Shown here: piece after piece, positions 1-6,365 of the stretch
Layout: every line of letters starts with the position of its first letter
How positions within the stretch are numbered: the first letter of the stretch is position 1
Assembly (NCBI GenBank): GCA_903889815.1
Contig: CAISYX010000171.1
Span: 1 to 13,564 of the forward strand
Source of the DNA: an uncultured Gammaproteobacteria bacterium
GTDB taxonomy: Bacteria > Pseudomonadota > Gammaproteobacteria > Pseudomonadales > Pseudohongiellaceae
DNA length: 13,564 bases
Reading direction: 5' to 3'
Position numbers and translations under genes: made by a program
Notes under the pieces: generated by a model
Seen by the model: only the letters and a program-made list of their open reading frames with translations
Database searches by the model: none
Told to the model about the DNA's origin: nothing

Positions 1-1599
1 GCGTGCGGCTTTTTCTTCATAGGCCACATAGGCCCTCTCAAAGTCTTGGCCAAACTTGTCATGCAGGTCAGGTACGTTGCTTGGTGAGAAGAGGGTCCAC
101 TGGCCTTTTTCAATGACTCGGCGCATGAAAAGGTCGGGTATCCAGTTGGCGGTGTTCATGTCGTGGGTGCGTCGACGGTCATCGCCGGTGTTCTTGCGCA
201 GCTCGATGAATTCCTCGATATCCAGGTGCCAGGTCTCCAGGTACGCGCAGACAGCGCCCTTGCGCTTGCCGCCCTGGTTCACGGCCACTGCGGTGTCGTT
301 CACCACTTTCAGGAAGGGCACGACGCCCTGGGACTTGCCATTGGTGCCGGTGATGTGGGCGCCCAGTGCGCGCACGGGGGTCCAGTCATTGCCCAGACCG
401 CCCGCCCACTTGGACAGCATGGCGTTGTCACGGATGGCGCTGTAGATGCCGAACAGATCGTCGGGCACCGTCGTCAGGAAGCAGGACGAGAGTTGCGGAC
501 GCAGCGTGCCGGAGTTGAACAACTGCGGTGTGGACGTCATGTAGTCGAAGCTCGAGATCAGGTTGTAGAACTCGATGGCACGCTCTTCCTTGTTCTCTTC
601 GCGGGACGCAAGGCCCATGGCCACGCGCATGAAGAATACCTGGGGCAGCTCGAAACGGGTGTCGCCGCTGTGAATGAAGTAGCGGTCGTACAGTGTCTGC
701 AGGCCTAGATAGGTAAATTGATTGTCGCGGTCGGCCTTGAGTGCCTCGCCCAGCACGTCCAGATCGAAGTTCAGCAGTTCCGGATCCAGCAGGGCCAGTT
801 CCACGCCTTTCTGGATGTAGGGACGCAGAGTCAGCGCATAGCGGTACTGCATTTCGCCCTGGGTGGCGCTGTCGGCCAGGCCCAGGAAGCTCAGTGCTTC
901 GGACCGCAGGGTGTCCAGCAGCAGACGGGCGGACACGTAAGAGTAATTCGGGTCCTTTTCCACCATGGTGCGGGCTGTCATCACGGAAGAGGTACGCACG
1001 TCCTGGATGCGGACGCCCGGGTACAGATTCTTGATGGTTTCGGCGTAGATTTCGTCAGCGGAGACATACTCCAAACCTTCGCAGGCCTCGTCGATCACGG
1101 TGCGCAGACGCTGGGTGTCCAGCGGACCCTGAGTGCCGTCGGCATAGGTCACGGTAATGGCCGGACTGCTGTCCTGCTCGCGAACGCGCTGCTGTTCGCG
1201 GACGCGCGCGCGCTCGGCGCGGTAGATCACATAGCTGCGGGCCACCTTGTGTTCGCCGGTGCGCATCAGTGCCAGTTCAACCTGGTCCTGAATGTCTTCA
1301 ATGTGGATGGTGCCACCGGAGGGCATGCGGCGACGGAAGATGGTGGTGATCTGCTTGCCAAGTTTGGTGACGGTCTCATGCACACGGGAAGAGGCTGCGG
1401 CAGTGCCGCCCTCGACGGCAAGATAGGCCTTGGTGATCGCCACGACCACCTTGGACTCGTCGTATCCGACGACCGCCCCATTGCGCTTGATGACGCGGAT
1501 CTGTCCTGGCGCAGTAGCGGACGCCGCAGAGGCTTTCTGGTGCGTGCCGGTCTGCACAGAGGAGGAGGCACTGGGTTGACTGTACAGGTCGGTCTGCAT
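1..1599 (-). CDS. nrdA: Ribonucleoside-diphosphate reductase alpha subunit, class Ia (partial: first 533 codons)
   Basis: Large subunit of class Ia ribonucleotide reductase, reducing NDPs to dNDPs together with NrdB. The minus strand reads open from ATG at 1599 to the window edge. Residues about 34-125 are an ATP-cone (VIKRNGAVVGYDESKV; later RRMPSGGTIHIEDIQDQVE), and about 148-232 form a second, more divergent ATP-cone-like segment. The first redox-active cysteine is Cys373 (LRPQLSSC) and the specificity-loop region reads GTNGKSQG (418-425). The radical-site cysteine and C-terminal cysteines lie beyond the window. I chose ATG 1599 (MQTDLYSQ) over ATG 1611 because GGAG lies 6 nt upstream of it, 1611 has no Shine-Dalgarno, and Pseudomonas NrdA proteins, as I recall them, also begin MQTD. 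No frame break was seen in the parts I translated. The gene stands alone behind a long leader; nrdB is not visible. Confidence 0.96.
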   Translation of the reverse strand, partial: MQTDLYSQPSASSSVQTGTHQKASAASATAPGQIRVIKRNGAVVGYDESKVVVAITKAYLAVEGGTAAASSRVHETVTKLGKQITTIFRRRMPSGGTIHIEDIQDQVELALMRTGEHKVARSYVIYRAERARVREQQRVREQDSSPAITVTYADGTQGPLDTQRLRTVIDEACEGLEYVSADEIYAETIKNLYPGVRIQDVRTSSVMTARTMVEKDPNYSYVSARLLLDTLRSEALSFLGLADSATQGEMQYRYALTLRPYIQKGVELALLDPELLNFDLDVLGEALKADRDNQFTYLGLQTLYDRYFIHSGDTRFELPQVFFMRVAMGLASREENKEERAIEFYNLISSFDYMTSTPQLFNSGTLRPQLSSCFLTTVPDDLFGIYSAIRDNAMLSKWAGGLGNDWTPVRALGAHITGTNGKSQGVVPFLKVVNDTAVAVNQGGKRKGAVCAYLETWHLDIEEFIELRKNTGDDRRRTHDMNTANWIPDLFMRRVIEKGQWTLFSPSNVPDLHDKFGQDFERAYVAYEEKAAR

Positions 1600-1605
1600 G
1601 AGGTT

Positions 1606-1609
1606 CTCC
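1606..1609 (-). promoter_or_regulatory. Ribosome binding site that decides the nrdA start
   Basis: On the minus strand GGAG precedes the ATG at 1599 with a 6-nt spacer. The ATG at 1611 has only an A-rich stretch upstream, and GGAG itself lies inside its second codon, so 1599 is the better start. Confidence 0.6.
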
Positions 1610-1753
1610 ATGATGTTTTTATGGCTGTCCGGTTCGGCGTACCGATGGTGATGCGGATACCGGAGAGCGTGCCTGGCCCTGAAATTCACCTGTAAAAACA
1701 GGGAAAAATGCGCTTTTTGACGAGCGTTTTGCAGTGGGTGAAAAACGACTCAA

Positions 1754-1769
1754 ATACTACATATAGGGT
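1754..1769. promoter_or_regulatory. Candidate NrdR box upstream of nrdA
   Basis: The 16-mer atactacatatagggt matches the NrdR consensus acaCtatatataGtgt at 13 positions by eye, including the C and G spaced 8 nt apart. NrdR is the ATP-cone repressor of ribonucleotide reductase genes and normally binds two boxes about 31-32 bp apart. A weaker second match lies at 1783-1798 (about 11 of 16), offset by 29 bp rather than the usual distance. On the minus strand the box contains TATATG and TAGTAT, which could serve as a -10 element, so binding would block nrdA transcription. The position, about 155 bp upstream of the start, implies a long leader. Confidence 0.5.
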
Positions 1770-1826
1770 ATTTCTGAATCAGAGACACAAGATAGTGCGC
1801 TCGCGGGGCGATTGCAAGGCCTATTT

Positions 1827-1847
1827 TTGTGCACAAGCTGTGGGTAA
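1827..1847. promoter_or_regulatory. Two DnaA-box-like sites upstream of nrdA
   Basis: Positions 1827-1835 read TTGTGCACA, one mismatch from TTWTNCACA, and the flanking palindrome to 1836 gives the same on both strands. Positions 1839-1847 read TTACCCACA on the minus strand, also one mismatch. E. coli nrdAB is known to carry DnaA boxes upstream, so a paired site here is plausible. Single-mismatch matches occur by chance, so this is tentative. Confidence 0.3.
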
Positions 1848-2109
1848 AGTGTGCATGGGAGCATCCGTGTTCCCAGGGCGCCGAACTCGCCGTCAGATAC
1901 GGCTGATCCGGACAGAAGCTCTGCGCCTCGTGGACTTGTCGATGGCGTTGTCCCAAAGCTGCAGGGACCGGAAAGCGTCGACATTGGCGGCTTGGGTGGC
2001 GCGAATCAGATTGCGGGGGTCTGCGGACACATCTTCCCTGTGCCTGCTGTTGTCTGGAGAGGCGCAGAGAAAAGTGAAAGTGTTTAGAGACGCTCACGCA
2101 AATAGTGCG

Positions 2110-4047
2110 TCAGTGGCGGGTCTCAGCGCCAGTGGCAGGGCGATCGAGATTGTCCTGCAGGCGGGCTATGCAGCCGGGCAGTTCGGCGAAGGCCACCGGT
2201 GCTCCGAATTCATACCCCTGCTGGAAGCTGCACTGATGCAGCAGCAGGAAGTCGCGCTGGGCGGCGTTCTCCACGCCTTCCGCCACGACGGTCATCCCGA
2301 GATTCTGCGCAAGTGCTATCACCGCCGTGGTGATGGCGCGGTCGTGGGCATTGACGGGCAGATTGCGAATGAAGGAGCGATCCACCTTGAGCTTGTTGAC
2401 GGGCAGCTTGCTCAACGTGCCCAGCGACGAGTGGCCGGTGCCGAAGTCGTCAATCGAAATACTCAGGCCGAGTGACTTGAGTGACTGCAGAATGCCAGTG
2501 GCCTGACTGATGTTCTCCATCAGCATGCTCTCCGTGATCTCCAGTTCCAGCCAGCGAGCTTCCAGGCCGGTGACGCTCAGGATGTTCTGGACTAGAGGCA
2601 GCAGTGCCGGGTCCCGGAACTGTCGCGCAGACAGGTTGATCGAGACAGTGTAGCCCGTCATTCCAAGTGCCTGCAGGCGTTTGAGATGCTCGCAGGCCCT
2701 GCGCATGATGATGGCTCCGAGAGGAACGATGAGACCCGTCTGTTCCGCCATGGGCAGGAAGCTGCCGGGCAGACGCTCGCCATCCTCGTGCTGCCAGCGC
2801 GCCAGTGCCTCAAAACCGATGATGCGGTTCGCCAGCAGATCCACCTGCGGCTGGAAATGCACGACGAAACGCTCTTCCTTGATGGCCAGTCGCAGCGCTT
2901 CTTCCAGCTTCTGGCGAGCGTCATTGCGACTGTTCATGTCGTCCGAAAAAAACTGGGCATTGTTGCGCCCCATGTCTTTGGCCCGGTACATGGCCATATC
3001 CGCGTTGCGCATGAGCAGTTCGCCCTCAACGCCGTCTTCAGGGGCAAGCGCTATGCCGATGCTGGCCCCGATTTGCCGGTCTACGCCCCGCAGCGCGAAG
3101 GGTTCCCGCAGAGCATTCAGAATCTTGCGGGCCACGACGCTGGCGCCGCTGTTGTCGTGCTGATGTGTCAGCAGGACGGTGAACTCATCGCCTCCCAGTC
3201 TGGCCACGATGTCCTCGTCCCGCACATGGCGACGGATTCGCTGCGCCGCGCTGACAAGCAATTCGTCGCCCGCGTCATGACCAAGGCTGTCGTTGACATC
3301 CTTGAAACCATCGAGGTCGATGAACAGCAGTGCCAGCCCCGTTTTCTGGCGTTTGACGTGGCGCAGCGCTTGCTCCAGTCGGTCGCGGAACATGCGGCGG
3401 TTCTCCAGGCCGGTCAGCGGGTCGAAGTAGGCCAGCTTTTCCAGCTGCGCGTGCAGTTCACGCTGCTGGCTGGTGTCTTCGATGCTCAGGACGATGTGCG
3501 TGAGCGTCTGCCGGTCATCCAGGACGGGAGATGCGGACACGGCCTGCCAGTAGCGCTCTCCGTTGCTGCGGGTGCTGCTCATGGTGGCGGACCACACGTC
3601 CCCCCGGGCGATGCGTTCGCGCAGGGTGCAGTGTTGTTTGTCCAGGGTGGCGTTGTTCTGGACAAGGTCGCTGAACGTGCCCAGCACGGCGTCGCGGCTC
3701 ACGCCGGTGATCTCGGTGTAGCGGGTATTGACGTATTCGATGCAGCCATCGGCGTCGGTGATCATGACGGCGCCGTGGCTCTGCTCCATGGCACTGGTCA
3801 ACAGGCGCACGGACTGAGCGGCCAGATGCTGGCGCACCAGCATGGCCAGGCTAAACGCCACGGTGATGAGCATCAGGCCGGTTGTGAGCGCTTCGGAAAG
3901 GAGGATGGAGTTACGGTTCTGGGTGATGGCACCGCGGTAGGCGAACCAGGCGCTGGTCAGGGCAGCCGCCAGAGCCACGGCGCAAATCAGCAGGGCAAGC
4001 AGGCGATTGTGATCCTTGGCGAATCCGCCTCTACCGACAGTACTCAT
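2110..4047 (-). CDS. Membrane-anchored PAS-GGDEF-EAL cyclic-di-GMP enzyme
   Basis: A bifunctional c-di-GMP turnover protein of 645 aa. Two membrane helices lie at about 15-37 and 47-70, bracketing only about 10 residues, so there is no substantial periplasmic sensor. A PAS domain follows at about 84-195 (AVMITDADGCIEYVN). The GGDEF domain (about 205-370) has intact GGDEF at 285-289 and an I-site RDED at 276-279, five residues upstream, so product inhibition is expected. The EAL domain (about 378-632) keeps EAL (413-415), N471, the ELEITES region, DDFGTG (533-538), LKVD, AEGVE (589-593) and QGYEFG, all typical of active phosphodiesterases. Both activities look intact; which one dominates cannot be told. 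GGAG lies 7 nt before the ATG. The gene begins 23 nt after argF ends, so read-through is likely. A link to motility or attachment is inferred from the family only. Confidence 0.95.
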   Translation of the reverse strand: MSTVGRGGFAKDHNRLLALLICAVALAAALTSAWFAYRGAITQNRNSILLSEALTTGLMLITVAFSLAMLVRQHLAAQSVRLLTSAMEQSHGAVMITDADGCIEYVNTRYTEITGVSRDAVLGTFSDLVQNNATLDKQHCTLRERIARGDVWSATMSSTRSNGERYWQAVSASPVLDDRQTLTHIVLSIEDTSQQRELHAQLEKLAYFDPLTGLENRRMFRDRLEQALRHVKRQKTGLALLFIDLDGFKDVNDSLGHDAGDELLVSAAQRIRRHVRDEDIVARLGGDEFTVLLTHQHDNSGASVVARKILNALREPFALRGVDRQIGASIGIALAPEDGVEGELLMRNADMAMYRAKDMGRNNAQFFSDDMNSRNDARQKLEEALRLAIKEERFVVHFQPQVDLLANRIIGFEALARWQHEDGERLPGSFLPMAEQTGLIVPLGAIIMRRACEHLKRLQALGMTGYTVSINLSARQFRDPALLPLVQNILSVTGLEARWLELEITESMLMENISQATGILQSLKSLGLSISIDDFGTGHSSLGTLSKLPVNKLKVDRSFIRNLPVNAHDRAITTAVIALAQNLGMTVVAEGVENAAQRDFLLLHQCSFQQGYEFGAPVAFAELPGCIARLQDNLDRPATGAETRH

Positions 4048-4070
4048 GACAAGGCTCCACTGATAAAAGG

Positions 4071-4970
4071 CTATTGTCTGCTGAGAAACTCCAGCAGTGC
4101 TTTCTTGGTATGCAGGCGGTTTTCAGCCTCATCCCAGACGACGGCGTCGGGTGCGTCCAGTACTTCTGCGGTCACCTCTTCGCCCCGGTGGGCCGGCAGG
4201 CAATGCATGAACAGTACATCACTTCTGGCGTGGGAGAGCAGTTCGGCATTGATCTGGTAGGCCGCAAACAGACGCAGCCGGCGCTCGCGTTCCGCTTCGT
4301 GGCCCATGGATGTCCAGACATCGGTGGCCACCAGATGCGCGTCACGTACCGCTTCGATCGGGTTGCGGACGACTCTGACGCGGGCACGGGAGCGCTCGAG
4401 CAGCCAGGGCTCAGGTTCAAAGCCTTCCGGGCAGGCGATACGCAATTCGAAATCGAATTGTTCCGCTGCGTTGATGTAGGACTGGCACATGTTGTGGCCG
4501 TCACCGACCCACACCACTGTCTTGCCCTGAATATCCCCTCGATGTTCGAAGTACGTCTGCATGTCTGCCAGCAGCTGACAGGGATGGAAGTCGTCGGACA
4601 AGGCATTGATGACCGGCACTTCAGAATGTTTTGCGAACAGCTCCAACCTGCTGTGATCAAAAGTGCGGATTGTCACGAAATCCACCATGCGTGAGAGGAC
4701 TTTTGCGGTGTCTTCCAGGGGCTCGCCGCGCCCGAGCTGTGTGTCGGCATTGGAAAGAAACAGGCTGGTGCCTCCCAGCTGCGTCATGGCCACTTCGAAC
4801 GCCACGCGCGTGCGCGTGGACGCCTTGTCAAAGATCATCGCCAGCGTCTTGTGCTTCAACGTATCTTCGTGAAGGGCAGGGCTGTTCTTCAGGGCGATTG
4901 CGCGCTGAATGATCGCGTGAATCTCTGCCTTCTCGAGATCCATCAGTGTCAGAAAATGTCGGGTAGCCAT
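4071..4970 (-). CDS. argF: Ornithine carbamoyltransferase (anabolic)
   Basis: Converts carbamoyl phosphate and ornithine to citrulline in arginine biosynthesis; cytoplasmic trimer in this family. The 299-aa protein carries the carbamoyl-phosphate motif STRTR (51-55), HPCQ (129-132), the ornithine-side motif DVWTSMG (217-223) and the catalytic HCLP (256-259). The length is close to that of short anabolic enzymes of about 305 aa. No strong Shine-Dalgarno precedes the ATG; the next upstream bases are A/C-rich. A dyad at 5010-5033 lies in its upstream region. It reads away from grxD and is followed after 23 nt by the GGDEF/EAL gene. The catabolic paralogue ArcB is longer and usually sits in an arc operon, which is not seen here. 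Confidence 0.96.
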   Translation of the reverse strand: MATRHFLTLMDLEKAEIHAIIQRAIALKNSPALHEDTLKHKTLAMIFDKASTRTRVAFEVAMTQLGGTSLFLSNADTQLGRGEPLEDTAKVLSRMVDFVTIRTFDHSRLELFAKHSEVPVINALSDDFHPCQLLADMQTYFEHRGDIQGKTVVWVGDGHNMCQSYINAAEQFDFELRIACPEGFEPEPWLLERSRARVRVVRNPIEAVRDAHLVATDVWTSMGHEAERERRLRLFAAYQINAELLSHARSDVLFMHCLPAHRGEEVTAEVLDAPDAVVWDEAENRLHTKKALLEFLSRQ

Positions 4971-5009
4971 TTTGTTGGGTTCTTGTGTTGTCGTCGTCGC
5001 GTTCTGTGC

Positions 5010-5033
5010 AAATTCGTCAGCCTGACGCGATTT
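5010..5033. repeat. Dyad in the argF upstream region
   Basis: CGTCAG-c-CTGACG (5015-5020 and 5022-5027) is a perfect 6-bp inverted repeat around one base. It is flanked by AAAT (5010-5013) and ATTT (5030-5033), which are slightly off-centre. It ends about 40 nt before the argF start, where an operator or leader hairpin could act. I could not match it confidently to an ArgR site. Confidence 0.5.
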
Positions 5034-5246
5034 CTAGGCATTAGCCCTGCCCGTGATTTTCAGTGCGCGGAGAGAAACGGAATTTCGCTATTGTGTTGCG
5101 GGCACGGACGAACCGCCAGGGCAGGCTCTAAAAATCTTGAAAATTCAGAGTCAAACACGCGATTTACTGCTTGGTCTGACTTGCTCTGTATCTTATACGA
5201 GATTGTGACGGCGAGGCAATCTGAGCCCGGAATCGGCATTCCTGAC

Positions 5247-5276
5247 GTGAAACTTCGCAAAACCTTCGTGTAGAAT
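5247..5276 (+). promoter_or_regulatory. Sigma-70-type promoter for grxD
   Basis: A -35 GTGAAA (4 of 6 to TTGACA) at 5247-5252 and a -10 TAGAAT (5 of 6 to TATAAT) at 5271-5276 are spaced by 18 bp. Transcription would start near 5283, leaving a leader of about 93 nt before grxD. Confidence 0.5.
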
Positions 5277-5375
5277 GCGGCCACGCCACGCAGCGCCGGA
5301 CTATGCTGTGCAGGGCAGTGATCAGAACGCAGTGTCGATCATTCAACTTACCCGGAATCGCGAGCAGGATCTCTT

Positions 5376-5702
5376 ATGACTATTGAAGACACCATCAAAG
5401 AACAAATCACTTCCAACAGTATTCTGCTGTACATGAAGGGCAGCCCGGATCAGCCGCAATGCGGATTTTCAGCGCAGACCGTGCGCTGTCTGATGTCCTG
5501 TGGCAAGCGCTTCGCGTTCGTGGACATACTTGCCAATCCCGAAATCCGTGCCACATTGCCTACGATTGCCAACTGGCCAACCTTCCCCCAGTTGTATGTT
5601 GATGGCGAACTTGTTGGTGGATGTGACATCGTCACCGATCTGTTCGAGAGCGGAGAACTGCAGAAACTCGTCGACGGCGCAGGCCAGAACGCGCAGGCCT
5701 GA
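5376..5702 (+). CDS. grxD: Monothiol CGFS-type glutaredoxin (Grx4/GrxD)
   Basis: A 108-aa single-domain monothiol glutaredoxin. The active site is CGFS (29-32) preceded by KGSPDQPQ, the signature of class II glutaredoxins that carry a glutathione-ligated [2Fe-2S] cluster as homodimers or with BolA and act in Fe-S delivery. The glutathione-binding parts WPTFPQ with the cis-proline and GGCD are intact. ATG is chosen because AGGA lies 6 nt upstream at 5366-5369. The gene is monocistronic, divergent from argF and convergent with rnt, with a hairpin between them. No unusual features. Confidence 0.96.
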   Translation: MTIEDTIKEQITSNSILLYMKGSPDQPQCGFSAQTVRCLMSCGKRFAFVDILANPEIRATLPTIANWPTFPQLYVDGELVGGCDIVTDLFESGELQKLVDGAGQNAQA

Positions 5703-5710
5703 ACCGCTGT

Positions 5711-5734
5711 GGCCGGTGCCTCAGGGCATCGGCC
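5711..5734. terminator. Hairpin shared by the convergent grxD and rnt ends
   Basis: GGCCGGTGCC (5711-5720), loop tcag, GGCATCGGCC (5725-5734) form a 10-bp stem with one G-U pair. It lies just after grxD and overlaps the last codons of rnt, whose stop codon is in the loop. No T-run follows on either strand, so termination is only a possibility. Confidence 0.45.
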
Positions 5735-6365
5735 ATCCTCCCATGCTTTTCCACTTGTTCACGATCGTACAGAACAACTGTGCGGTTTTCTCTGCATCGT
5801 ACTTCGCGGAGTGCGCTTCGCTGTTGTTGAATTCGATACGTGCCGCTTCACACGCTCTGGCAAGCACTGTCTGTCCGTAAGCAAGGCCACTCAGTGTGGC
5901 GGTGTCAAAACTCGAGAATGGATGGAACGGATTGCGCTTGAGATCATGACGGTCGGCTGCAGCATTGATGAAACCGTGATCGAAGTGGGCATTGTGCGCC
6001 ACCAGAATTGCCCGTTTGCAGCCATTGCTTTTCAGTGACGTGCGAATGATGCGGAACATGTCGGTGAACACGTCTTTTTCACTGCGTGCGATGCGCAGCG
6101 GATGATAGGGATCGATGCCGGTGAACTTCAGCGCAGCGTCTTCGATATTCGCGCCCTCGAACGGCACAACGCGATGGAAGAAAGTCTGCTCTACACCAAG
6201 CACGCCCTTTTCGTTCATACCCAGAATTACTGCCGAAATTTCCAGGATTGCATCTGTCTTTGCGTTGAACCCGCCGCACTCAATGTCCACCACCACGGGC
6301 AGATACCCGCGAAAGCGCAGGGACATCGGGCTTTCGAGCATTTCTTCTTCGTCGTCGTAATTCAT
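5721..6365 (-). CDS. rnt: Ribonuclease T
   Basis: 3'-5' exoribonuclease of the DEDDh family that trims tRNA and other stable RNA 3' ends. The 214-aa protein has Exo I DIE (D27, E29), Exo II NAHFDH (D129) and Exo III HSAKYD (H185, D190), plus the RNase T blocks FRGYLPVVVD, KRNPFHPF and LFCTIVNKWK. ATG at 6365 is chosen because it overlaps the pyrC stop as ATGA (6362-6365) and gives MNYDDEEE; starts further upstream would run into pyrC and add an unrelated tail. One oddity: the usual threonine after the Exo I glutamate (DxET) is Cys30 here (DIECGGF). Co-expressed with pyrC by translational coupling. Confidence 0.96.
   Translation of the reverse strand: MNYDDEEEMLESPMSLRFRGYLPVVVDIECGGFNAKTDAILEISAVILGMNEKGVLGVEQTFFHRVVPFEGANIEDAALKFTGIDPYHPLRIARSEKDVFTDMFRIIRTSLKSNGCKRAILVAHNAHFDHGFINAAADRHDLKRNPFHPFSSFDTATLSGLAYGQTVLARACEAARIEFNNSEAHSAKYDAEKTAQLFCTIVNKWKSMGGWPMP

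Larger units (their letters stand above)
1612..2109. other. Long intergenic region: nrdA leader and promoter, and 3' flank of the GGDEF/EAL gene
   Basis: This 498-bp gap separates two minus-strand genes. It holds the candidate NrdR box, the DnaA-box-like pair, a small hairpin (CCTGT-aaaa-ACAGG, 1689-1702), a 13-residue HisC-like reading stretch (1629-1667) and a weak 45-codon GTG-started ORF on the minus strand (1893-2030). No clear terminator follows the GGDEF/EAL gene. The longer ORFs crossing the gap have no recognisable protein features. Confidence 0.6.
4971..5375. other. Divergent intergenic region between argF and grxD
   Basis: This 405-bp region carries the 5' ends of two divergent genes. 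It holds the dyad at 5010-5033 near argF and a sigma-70-type promoter for grxD at 5247-5276. An imperfect GGCTCT...AGAGTC repeat lies near 5124-5154. Small ORFs on both strands here have neither clear ribosome binding sites nor recognisable protein features, and I take them as non-coding. Confidence 0.6.

Noticed and set aside
718..1695. 325-codon ORF on the plus strand
   Set aside because: Antisense to nrdA, whose minus-strand frame is open with clear ribonucleotide reductase motifs. A shadow frame of high third-position GC.
1689..1702. CCTGT-aaaa-ACAGG as a terminator
   Set aside because: Five-bp stem and no T-run on either strand after it; too weak to end transcription.
1750..2097. 115-codon minus-strand ORF in the intergenic region
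   Set aside because: Arg/Ser/His/Gln-rich composition typical of random GC-rich frames; covers the candidate NrdR and DnaA sites.
1708..2475. 255-codon plus-strand ORF across the nrdA upstream region
   Set aside because: About 48% of it overlaps the GGDEF/EAL gene in antisense, and the rest covers regulatory sequence; no recognisable domain or start site.
2686..4260. 524-codon ORF on the plus strand
   Set aside because: Antisense to the GGDEF/EAL gene and the end of argF; no family motifs, low-complexity composition rich in G, A, H and Q.
4851..5273. 140-codon plus-strand ORF at the argF start
   Set aside because: Overlaps argF antisense and the divergent promoter region; no similarity recognised.
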